Part shown: positions 1 through 7,153 of the stretch, one piece after another
Position numbering within the stretch: position 1 is the first letter of the stretch
Layout: the number at the start of each line of letters is the position of its first letter
NCBI GenBank assembly: GCA_011524845.1
Contig: WTJL01000019.1
Location: 10,893 to 27,000, forward strand
Direction of reading: 5' to 3'
Length of the DNA stretch: 16,108 nt
Source of the DNA: Flavobacteriales bacterium
GTDB lineage: Bacteria; Bacteroidota; Bacteroidia; Flavobacteriales_D; Sanyastnellaceae
The notes under the pieces: generated by a model
Seen by the model: only the letters and a program-made list of their open reading frames with translations
Databases searched by the model: none
What the model was told of the DNA's origin: nothing
Position numbers and translations under genes: made by a program

Positions 1-1326
1 TTCGAATCTCGTGCGGACGACAACGGCCAGTGGTCGGCGCCGGTGCCGCTCCCGGGGGTGAACACGCCCATGAACGAAGGTGCGCCGACATTGAGCGGGG
101 ACGGCAAGGTCATGGTGTTCACCGCCTGCGCCACTCCTCGGGACGGCTATGGGCCACGACGCGGCAAAGGGTCGTGCGATTTGTTTGAATCGGTGTGGGA
201 CGACGATACCCAACGGTGGTCGCTGGGCAAGAACCTCGGTGCGCCCAATTCCGTGGGGTGGGAGAGCCAACCTGCCTTGAGCGCGGACGGCAACATGTTG
301 GTGTTTGCCAAAGCTCCCAAAGGGAACCGAGCGCCCTCCGATCTGGTCGTGTGTCACCGCTTGGACCACGGCGGATGGTCCTCGCCCCGCAAACTTCCGG
401 GTGCCGTCAACACGGAGTACACCGAGGAAAGTCCGTTTTTGCACCCCGATGGGAAGACGTTGTACTTCAGCAGCGACGGCCACCCTGGGTTTGGTCAACT
501 GGACGTGTTTGTCTCCAAACTCCAAAAGGATGGCACCTGGGGGACTCCCACCAACTTGGGCGCGGGGGTGAACAGCTCCGGCAAGGACAACAGTTTGATG
601 GTCCTTCCTCGTGGCGGGGTGGCCATGTTCGCCACCACCCAAGGGTCGGGCAACCTCGATTTCTGGCAAGTGACCTTGCCCGAGGAGGCACAGCCCATTG
701 AGGTGGCCACGCTTCGGGGCGTGGTGAGGGATTCAGAAAGTGGAGAAGCCCTCGTGGCCGAGGTGAGCTTGGTCGATTTGGAAACGGGTCAGGTCCTGAG
801 CGTCATGCCCTCGGATCGGGAAAATGGCTTCTTGCTTCCCTTGCCGGGCCTCGGGAATTACAGCTTCGAAGCAAGTGCGGAAGGGCATTTGTTTGGGATG
901 ACCACCTACCACCAAACCGGTGGGCAGGACTTGAACAGGACGCCGTTTGTTCAAATCGAACTCGACCCCATCAAGGAGGGCACCACGTTCACGTTGGACG
1001 CCATTCAATTCGAGTCGGGATTGGCCGAGCTCAGTTCCACGTACCAGGCAGGTTGTGAGCGGCTCGCGCAATGGATGCTCGACAACCCAGGGGTGACCAT
1101 CCGCATCGAAGGACACACAGACAACGTGGGAAGTGTGGCGTTCAACATGGCGCTGAGCCAGGACCGTGCCTCTGCCGTGCAGGATTTTCTCGAAGCACGA
1201 GGAGTGGCGGAGGCCCGATTGGCTATCGAAGGCAAGGGCCCCTTGGAGCCGCTGGGAGACAACGGCACCGAAGCAGGAAGGGCCCTCAACCGTCGGGTCC
1301 AAGTCGTCATCTTGGAGCCCCGCTGA
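1..1326 (+). CDS. PD40 beta-propeller / CRD / OmpA-like envelope protein (5' partial)
   Basis: The frame is open to the left edge (441 codons visible), so the N-terminus is missing and the in-frame GTG at 43 is probably not the start. Visible residues 1 to about 225 hold about four PD40 propeller repeats of the pattern 'W..P.nLG..vN...E..P.ls.DG..L.F', clearest around GKTLYFSSDGHPGFGQLDVF. Residues about 235-325 look like a carboxypeptidase regulatory-like beta-sandwich ('LRGVVRDSESGEAL'). Residues about 327-438 are an OmpA C-terminal peptidoglycan-binding domain with the signature IEGHTDN...LS..RA and GRALNRRV; the Asp of TDN and the Arg of NRRV that contact diaminopimelate are present. The same propeller-CRD-OmpA order occurs in PorE (PG1058), a T9SS-associated lipoprotein of Porphyromonas, but many Bacteroidota paralogues share it, so PorE is only one possibility. 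It converges on the starch operon and is not part of it. Domain call is firm; role is open. Confidence 0.9.
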   Translation, partial: FESRADDNGQWSAPVPLPGVNTPMNEGAPTLSGDGKVMVFTACATPRDGYGPRRGKGSCDLFESVWDDDTQRWSLGKNLGAPNSVGWESQPALSADGNMLVFAKAPKGNRAPSDLVVCHRLDHGGWSSPRKLPGAVNTEYTEESPFLHPDGKTLYFSSDGHPGFGQLDVFVSKLQKDGTWGTPTNLGAGVNSSGKDNSLMVLPRGGVAMFATTQGSGNLDFWQVTLPEEAQPIEVATLRGVVRDSESGEALVAEVSLVDLETGQVLSVMPSDRENGFLLPLPGLGNYSFEASAEGHLFGMTTYHQTGGQDLNRTPFVQIELDPIKEGTTFTLDAIQFESGLAELSSTYQAGCERLAQWMLDNPGVTIRIEGHTDNVGSVAFNMALSQDRASAVQDFLEARGVAEARLAIEGKGPLEPLGDNGTEAGRALNRRVQVVILEPR

Positions 1327-1344
1327 GAAGAGGAGCTTCTGAGC
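1322..1344. terminator. Hairpin between convergent genes, candidate bidirectional terminator
   Basis: A 9-base stem with one mismatch (GCTGAGAAG at 1322-1330 against CTTCTGAGC at 1336-1344, loop AGGAG) begins in the last codons of the OmpA-like gene and ends one base before the stop codon (1345-1347) of the TonB receptor on the other strand. It fills the whole 18-base gap between the convergent stops. There is no clear T-tract on either side, so intrinsic termination is inferred from position and symmetry only. Confidence 0.4.
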
Positions 1345-3360
1345 TTACTGGACGTTCCAGACCGCGGAGAGGAACCACGTTCTTGGCGGAGCGGGATTGT
1401 AGAAATTTCCCCTAAACCCATTGAGCTGGTGCCACCCGGAATAGGTCGTGTTGGTGGCGTTGCGCACGCCGACAGATGCTGTGATCGATCCTGAAGGCGG
1501 CGTCCATCCCCACTCGGCATTCACTGTGGCAAAGGCGGGATGCACCACACTGTTGTCGTTGTTCAAGGGCGTGGCGCCGACCGCGCGCACCCAAGACTGC
1601 CAGGTCCACGTGTGGTCTCGGCCCCAAACGGTCCAGCGGTGTTGGAGGTTGGCCATCCACTTTGGGGATCCTGGCAAGTCGCCTTCGTCCCAGCGGTGGA
1701 ATTGGGCCGAGCCCGAGGCATGGACCTGATGGCGTCGCCACGATTTCCCCACTTGCCATTCGACGCCTTGCATGGTGATGGGGGCGGTGGTGTTGACAAA
1801 GATTTGGGCGCCGTTGGAATCCACGTCCTGGACGATGGCCCGTTGCACTTGTTGGTGGTACACCACCAACTCGCCTAAGGTGTGACGTGCACCGGCTTCC
1901 ACGGTCCAAGCGCGCTCCGCGTCCAACACGGAGGGGAGCCGTCCGGCATCGTCCGTGGACAGGGATTCGAAGTTGGTGGGGTCGCTGAATCCGGAGGACA
2001 CCTGTGCAAACGCGGTCCAACGTTCGCCGAGGGTTTTGGAGGCCCCCAAACGCGGCAGCACTTGGGTGGCGTTGAAGGGGGAGCTGTAGGTGGTGTCGGC
2101 CGCCATGCCCTCCGCGCTTCGCATTCTCGACGACAAGGCAGCTGACGTTTCAAGTCGCCATCCCGAGGCCCAAGCCCACGACAAGGCAGGGGCCCAGTGC
2201 GCCCTGGATTGGCGGATGTTCAAGTCGTACAGCATGTCGCTTGAGGCGCCCTCAGTGGCGCTGTCCCATTCTGTGAATTGTCCACGGTCGGCCACGGCCA
2301 TCAGGGTCCATTCGGCTTGGAAGTCGACGTTCTGGAACGACCACGCAGCAAACCGCTGTCTCACCCGCAGGCTGCTTCCAAGGCCCGTTTCCTCCTTGTA
2401 TCCATTGTAAAAAGGAGAAGTGCCAAATGGATTGGTTTTGTCGGTCCACCGAACCAATCCCCACACGTCCAAGCTGCTTCGGTGCTGCTTGTTGCTCAAG
2501 TTGGGCACATGAAGGTGGTGTCCCCAGAGGGCGCGCCTGCGACGAACGTGGGCGTCGTATGCGGAACCGGGAGCGTATGTGGAGGTGGTGGTGTCCGCAA
2601 TGGCCCCGGGAAGTCCCCACGAGCCGTCTTGAAAAGCCACCCAGTCGTAGTGCTTGGCTTTTTTGTTGCCCCAAGCTCGGTCCGCTTCCACTTGCCAGCG
2701 GTGGTTCCATTCTTGATCGCGGTACCCGCTGTTTTGGGTGCGGGTCATGCGCACGTTCCAGCCTTGAAGGCTCAGCGCTCCGTGAAGCCGGGCTTGCACA
2801 CCTCCGTTCCCTGTGGTTCCCACCACCGTCTGGATGCGTCCCAAAGCAGGTTGGGCAGCGCCGTGCGCAAGCAAGGCGCCCCCGTAGGCGCCGCCAAACG
2901 TTGTGGCGGCCGCACCTGAGACAAGCTCCATGCCACCCACGCTCGAAGGGTCCAACCATTCCACGGGGCTAGTGCCGTCCGCTTCGGTCAACAGGAACCC
3001 TCGGACAAACAGCATGGTGTTCCGAACGGCAAACGGCGACCGAAGCGCAGATCCACGGACGTTGAGGCGTCGACTTCCTCCCATGCCTCGGGTTTCCATC
3101 AGAACCCCGGGCAATGCATTGAGCGCATTGGAGACGTCGGCACTTCCAAATCCATTGGTCAGCACAGAGTCTGAGACCCAGCGTGTCGCCGTGATTTGTT
3201 CAGGCGAAAGGAGGGGGCTGAAGGTGGCAATGGCCGCCGAGTCGAGCGAGACCCAATCCCAAAGGAGCGAGTCCGTGGAGGGGGTGTCGTAGGCCAGGAC
3301 GTTGGACAACGACAGCACCAGAGCTGCCAAGGAGAGGGCAATGCGGTGAATGGCGGTCAT
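1345..3360 (-). CDS. TonB-dependent receptor, FecA-like, no SusC extension
   Basis: 671 residues. Residues 1-23 are a Sec signal peptide (ends SNVLA). The plug domain spans about 50-165 and has typical motifs: 'LPGVLMETRG', 'GSRRLNVRGSALRSPF', 'VRNTMLFVRGFLLTEADGTS', 'LDPSSVGGMELVSGAAATTFGGAYGG'. The rest is a 22-strand-type barrel ending in an alternating aromatic strand (RTWFLSAVWNVQ). It lacks the carboxypeptidase-regulatory N-terminal domain and great length of SusC proteins, and no SusD follows, so it belongs to the small-ligand (siderophore/cofactor) type of outer-membrane transporter. Its ATG lies 12 bases after the stop of the PQQ-type dehydrogenase gene and it is the last gene of the operon. 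Substrate cannot be read from sequence. Ferric-citrate-like chelates, vitamins or PQQ are candidates, PQQ because of the neighbour. No obvious TonB box was identified in the short N-terminal segment. Confidence 0.9.
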   Translation of the reverse strand: MTAIHRIALSLAALVLSLSNVLAYDTPSTDSLLWDWVSLDSAAIATFSPLLSPEQITATRWVSDSVLTNGFGSADVSNALNALPGVLMETRGMGGSRRLNVRGSALRSPFAVRNTMLFVRGFLLTEADGTSPVEWLDPSSVGGMELVSGAAATTFGGAYGGALLAHGAAQPALGRIQTVVGTTGNGGVQARLHGALSLQGWNVRMTRTQNSGYRDQEWNHRWQVEADRAWGNKKAKHYDWVAFQDGSWGLPGAIADTTTSTYAPGSAYDAHVRRRRALWGHHLHVPNLSNKQHRSSLDVWGLVRWTDKTNPFGTSPFYNGYKEETGLGSSLRVRQRFAAWSFQNVDFQAEWTLMAVADRGQFTEWDSATEGASSDMLYDLNIRQSRAHWAPALSWAWASGWRLETSAALSSRMRSAEGMAADTTYSSPFNATQVLPRLGASKTLGERWTAFAQVSSGFSDPTNFESLSTDDAGRLPSVLDAERAWTVEAGARHTLGELVVYHQQVQRAIVQDVDSNGAQIFVNTTAPITMQGVEWQVGKSWRRHQVHASGSAQFHRWDEGDLPGSPKWMANLQHRWTVWGRDHTWTWQSWVRAVGATPLNNDNSVVHPAFATVNAEWGWTPPSGSITASVGVRNATNTTYSGWHQLNGFRGNFYNPAPPRTWFLSAVWNVQ

Positions 3361-3372
3361 GAGAACGAGGGG

Positions 3373-4782
3373 TTATTGCACCATCAACACACGCGTCATG
3401 CGGACGCCTTCGCCGTTGGTGGCTTCCAAGATGTACGCCCCGCTGTTCCATGTGGACACGTCGAGCACGTGTTGACCCCAAAGTTGACCTTGATCCAGCA
3501 CCTGACCCTGCATGTTGACCACGCGGTAGGGCTGACCCGTCCAAGAGGCACTCACTGCCAGCTGGACCTGATGGGAGGCCGGGTTGGGGAAAACATCCAC
3601 GCCGCGCGTGTCGGACCAATCGTTCACGGCGTCTGTCGCAGTGGGACGGAATTCTTTGATCAAGTTGGGTCCGTTTCCGGTGTAGCTAGGTCCGTTCAAT
3701 GCCAGGTACACTGCGCCCGTGTAGGGGTTGACGGCCACGTCGCGGATGCGTTGGTTGAATTCGTCAAAGAAGTACTCGTCGCTTTCAAGCGTCAGGCCGT
3801 CGTCGCTCATGTGCAACACGTTGAGGCGGCCGCCGACCGGATCTTGGAAGCCTCCCAAAACGGCCATCAGCACGCTGCCCTGCCACTCCGGGATCGCGGG
3901 GTGGTCGTAGTAGATGACATCGTTGACCGCCGCGCAAGGTGACCACGTGCGCAAGGGTTCAGAAACGTCGTTTTCGTTGCAAAAGTCCACCTCGTTCCAC
4001 GCGTCGCACCAGTCGCAAACACCGTCGCAGCTTCCTTCCACGTCGGGCCATCCGTAGTTGCGGCCGGCTTCGAGGATGTTGAATTCATCGAAGTTGTATT
4101 GCCCGTGCTCGCTGCTGTAGATGACATCGTTGGGGCCCAGGCACAACCCTTGGCTGTTGCGGTGTCCCTTGGTGAAGACGTAGCTGTTGGGGTCGGGGTT
4201 GTCGGCAGGAATGGTTCCGTCGAGGTTGAAGCGAAGGATTTTGCCGTTGTCGTCGTTGTCGTCTTGCGAGCTGACCCCGCCGTCTCCGAGGTCTCCCGTG
4301 CTCATGAGCAACGTGTTGTCGGGCAGGACCAACAAGCGGCTTCCGTTGTGGATGCCTGCGGCACCGACGGAATGCAGGATTTCTTCGTTGCCCAACGCCG
4401 TACCGTCCCAATCGAACACGCTCAAGCGCTCTTGGTTGCCAAACGCCGTGTACGCGAGGTAGACTTTGGGCGTGGTGTCCCACTCAGGGTGAAGGGCCAT
4501 GCCTAGCAAGCCAGGTTCAACGCCACCGTCGTTGACGTTGAGGCTGAGCACCGTTTCGTAGGCGCCCGACAAAGGGTCGATGTGGAGAACGTCGCCTTCG
4601 CGCGTGGTGCACCACAACATGTCGTCTGGGCCCCATGTGAGTTCCCACGGAATGTGGACGCCTGACACCAGGTTGTACTCCGTCAAGATGGTTTCGTCGA
4701 GGGTCCAGGTGGTTTGGGCTTGGACAGGGGAAAGCATGCCCAGGGTCAGGGCAGAGGCGAGAACGAAGGCGAAATTCTTCAT
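3373..4782 (-). CDS. PQQ-dependent glucose/sorbosone-type dehydrogenase with T9SS sorting domain
   Basis: 469 residues from the ATG at 4782 (an in-frame TTG one codon earlier is possible but unnecessary). Signal peptide at about 1-22 (ends SPVQAQ). A six-bladed soluble glucose dehydrogenase-like propeller follows. By motif alignment with Acinetobacter sGDH the PQQ contacts appear kept: His145 in 'GIHNGSR', Arg208-Asn209 in 'KGHRNSQGL', Arg345 and Arg347 in 'QRIRDVAVNP'. The Ca-site stretch 'SEHGQYNFDEFN' with 'GRNYGWP' (242-246) is also present. The position of sGDH Gln76 appears to be Glu89. Residues about 393-469 are a T9SS type A sorting domain ('VFPNPASHQVQL'), so the mature enzyme should be secreted or held on the surface. 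A cysteine-rich insert (Cys252, 256, 259, 268, 283) lies between blades. It starts 10 bases after the GH13 lipoprotein gene. Likely oxidises aldose sugars at C1 to lactones; substrate and electron acceptor unknown. Confidence 0.88.
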   Translation of the reverse strand: MKNFAFVLASALTLGMLSPVQAQTTWTLDETILTEYNLVSGVHIPWELTWGPDDMLWCTTREGDVLHIDPLSGAYETVLSLNVNDGGVEPGLLGMALHPEWDTTPKVYLAYTAFGNQERLSVFDWDGTALGNEEILHSVGAAGIHNGSRLLVLPDNTLLMSTGDLGDGGVSSQDDNDDNGKILRFNLDGTIPADNPDPNSYVFTKGHRNSQGLCLGPNDVIYSSEHGQYNFDEFNILEAGRNYGWPDVEGSCDGVCDWCDAWNEVDFCNENDVSEPLRTWSPCAAVNDVIYYDHPAIPEWQGSVLMAVLGGFQDPVGGRLNVLHMSDDGLTLESDEYFFDEFNQRIRDVAVNPYTGAVYLALNGPSYTGNGPNLIKEFRPTATDAVNDWSDTRGVDVFPNPASHQVQLAVSASWTGQPYRVVNMQGQVLDQGQLWGQHVLDVSTWNSGAYILEATNGEGVRMTRVLMVQ

Positions 4783-4792
4783 CAAGGGGTGT

Positions 4793-7150
4793 TTAGGGTT
4801 GTCCGAAAGCTACGGCGCTCCACGCGGGGAGTTGGCCGTCTGAGGTCAGAGAACCGGCCAAAACAGGAACAGGTTGCCCCGTTCCCAGCTCTGGAAGGGG
4901 CGCAGGGGACGATTCGCGGTTGAGGTAGATGTCCGTGACTTCTCCCAAATACGAGCGCTGAATGTGCAGCACCGCGTCGTTGAGCACGTCAAAGCGGGTG
5001 GTGCCGTACAGCATGCTCATCCGGCTGCGACGCAAATTGGCCCATGACGCCGTCCACGCTCGGGTCGCCGTTTCCTGATCGTTCAATTCGCCAAAGCGCA
5101 TCATGCGACGGTTGTCCGGATCGTTGCCGCCCACGTCGGCGATTTCATCTCCGTAATACACGCATGGAATGCCGGGAACGCTCATGATGAACGACATCAG
5201 GGTGCGCATTTTGGCATAGCCTTCGTCACCGCCGTGCTGAATGTCACGGGTCCACCCTTGAAACTTCATGTCTTCGTTGACGTCCAAGGTGCCGTCTGCC
5301 AGGGAGGTGAATCGGGGACGGTCTTGGTTGCCGGTGATGTTCCCCATGAGGTGGTGCGCGCCGTACGCAGACAAGCTGGACTCGCTCGTTTCGACGAGGT
5401 CCGACCAGGACCCTTCCTCAAACGCAATGGCGCCCACGGCTTTGTCGTATACGTTGAAGTCGAACTGGGCGTCCAACATGCCGCTGGAGAGGTAGCTTCC
5501 GATGAGGTCAGGGCTCCCATAGGTCTCCCCAATTTGGAACAACCGCTTGCCCGTGTGCCGCTGGGCGTCCTTCAATTTGAGGGTGAGCTTGCGCCAAAAC
5601 ACCTCCGAGATGTGCTTTGTCGCATCGTGACGGAAACCGTCGATGCCGCTGTGATGGGCCCACCACACCGCACTGTCCGACATGGCCTCCGCCACCTCAG
5701 GACGCTCAAGGTCGAGGGTGGGCATGAAGGTGTCAAACCATGTGGTCAAGCGGTGGTCGTCCCAGCGTTCGGTGTTCAATGATCCATCGGGCAGGTAGAG
5801 GTTGGTGGTCCAATCTCTGTGAACGTCCATCAACGGATGGTCTTCGTGCACGTGGTTGCCCACGTAGTCCAAAAGCACGTTCATGCCCCTGTGGTGGGCA
5901 CCGTCGGTGAGGGCGGTCATGGCCTTGCGCGACCCAAACCTCCGATCCACTTGGGTGCAACTCACGGGCCAGTAGCCGTGGTACCCACTGAACTTGCTCG
6001 ACACTTGGGTGCGGAGGCTGTCTTGCCACAACCCCCACGCTCCTTCGGCGTTGGCCGTGATGGGGGAAATCCACACCGTGTTCATCCCGAGCTCGTCGAA
6101 GTAGCCTTCTTCAAGCTTGGCGGTGACCCCTTGGAGATCGCCACCGAGGTGGTTGGCCAGAGGCAGGATGCTGGGATCGTTCACTGGCTCGTCGTTGTCG
6201 ACCTCGCCATTGAAAAACCGGTCCACCATGAGAAAGTACATGGTGGCGCTGTGCCAATCAGAGCGGTCCAGGTTCGCGACGTCGGTCACCGGCGCATTGC
6301 CTGCTGTGGGAATCAGAAGGTCCTGAGCGATGCCGCCCTCGTGGGCCGCCCATGCCCGCACATGGTGCCGTCCTCCGTCGAATCCCGAGAGCACGACAGG
6401 CAAGGTGACGGCTTGGTCGTGGCGTCCGTAGTGGACCATGATGTTGTCGACGGTGACGAGCAAGTCTGCCGGTCCATCCACTTGAAAAAAGAGCTTTCCT
6501 TGGTTGGCAAACGCACTCAAGTTGGGAGGTTGTGGGGCCTCCAGCCTGACCACTGAATTCCATCCGCCCATGCCGTTCGACATCAGGTCGTCGTTGGAGG
6601 GATCGGTCATCCATTCGCCGTCAATCACCCACTGGTAAGGGTGGTTCCCAGGTCGAAGCACCGCGTCAAAAGCATACGCTCCCGGTTGATCCGTCACAGG
6701 CGTGGCCGGGGTCGGAGTCCATCCCGTCAAATCCCCAACGATGCCAACGGAGGACGTTGGCTGTGGTTGGTTGGCTGGGCCCCACATGAAGGTGTGGTTT
6801 TGTTCACCTTTGGACAAGACAGGAACCATGCGTTCTTCGTCGTTCACCAACACCTTGAGCACGCCCAAGCCGCTCGTCGGTGCGCCTGGAAGGGTCACTG
6901 TGCCCTGTTCGATGACGAGCGTGTCGCACGAGGAGGGCGAGGAGCAATAGATCAAGCGTTCGGCAGACTCGCCAGGACCGAGCCAGTCTTGCACCACCCA
7001 GGTGGACGCGTTGGCGCCCACTTGAATGGGCATGATGGGGCCCCATGACGAGGCCAAGTGGGTGTGGAGCTCTTCAGATGGTTGACATCCGAGAACGGCA
7101 AAGGCCATGGCAACCGCCACAGCCTTTGATCCAAATTGAGATGCGTTCAT
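4793..7150 (-). CDS. GH13 alpha-amylase/cyclomaltodextrinase-like lipoprotein
   Basis: 785 residues. Residues 1-22 form a lipoprotein signal with lipobox VLGC and Cys22. The acidic 'CQPSEE' start resembles Bacteroidota surface-export signals, suggesting outer-face display. About 40-120 is a beta-rich region, and about 132-205 is an E-set/CBM48-like module ('GIVGDLTGWTPTP', 'YQWVIDGEWMTDPSND'), followed by another beta segment to about 290. The (beta/alpha)8 catalytic domain starts near 300 ('ATMYFLMVDRFFNGE'). Region I is 'LLDYVGNHVH' (Asp428, His433), region II 'GFRHD' (nucleophile Asp509), region III 'IGETYG' (acid/base Glu542) and region IV 'GNQDRPRF' (Asp610). Region IV has Gln609 where most GH13 enzymes have His. 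The C-terminal beta domain runs from about 710. Expected to hydrolyse alpha-1,4-glucans or maltodextrins at the cell surface, the job SusG does in Bacteroides; exact specificity is unclear. ATG at 7150 is 3 bases after the preceding stop. Confidence 0.92.
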   Translation of the reverse strand: MNASQFGSKAVAVAMAFAVLGCQPSEELHTHLASSWGPIMPIQVGANASTWVVQDWLGPGESAERLIYCSSPSSCDTLVIEQGTVTLPGAPTSGLGVLKVLVNDEERMVPVLSKGEQNHTFMWGPANQPQPTSSVGIVGDLTGWTPTPATPVTDQPGAYAFDAVLRPGNHPYQWVIDGEWMTDPSNDDLMSNGMGGWNSVVRLEAPQPPNLSAFANQGKLFFQVDGPADLLVTVDNIMVHYGRHDQAVTLPVVLSGFDGGRHHVRAWAAHEGGIAQDLLIPTAGNAPVTDVANLDRSDWHSATMYFLMVDRFFNGEVDNDEPVNDPSILPLANHLGGDLQGVTAKLEEGYFDELGMNTVWISPITANAEGAWGLWQDSLRTQVSSKFSGYHGYWPVSCTQVDRRFGSRKAMTALTDGAHHRGMNVLLDYVGNHVHEDHPLMDVHRDWTTNLYLPDGSLNTERWDDHRLTTWFDTFMPTLDLERPEVAEAMSDSAVWWAHHSGIDGFRHDATKHISEVFWRKLTLKLKDAQRHTGKRLFQIGETYGSPDLIGSYLSSGMLDAQFDFNVYDKAVGAIAFEEGSWSDLVETSESSLSAYGAHHLMGNITGNQDRPRFTSLADGTLDVNEDMKFQGWTRDIQHGGDEGYAKMRTLMSFIMSVPGIPCVYYGDEIADVGGNDPDNRRMMRFGELNDQETATRAWTASWANLRRSRMSMLYGTTRFDVLNDAVLHIQRSYLGEVTDIYLNRESSPAPLPELGTGQPVPVLAGSLTSDGQLPAWSAVAFGQP

Positions 7151-7153
7151 GGG

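Noticed and set aside
43..45. GTG at 43 as start of the OmpA-like protein
   Set aside because: The frame continues to base 1 and the upstream residues complete a PD40 repeat, so the gene runs off the left edge.
3196..3942. Plus-strand open frame of 248 codons across the receptor/dehydrogenase junction
   Set aside because: It is antisense to two well-supported genes and shows no domain, signal peptide or conserved motif.
4783..4785. TTG start one codon upstream of the dehydrogenase ATG
   Set aside because: ATG at 4782 gives a normal signal peptide and is the stronger start codon.
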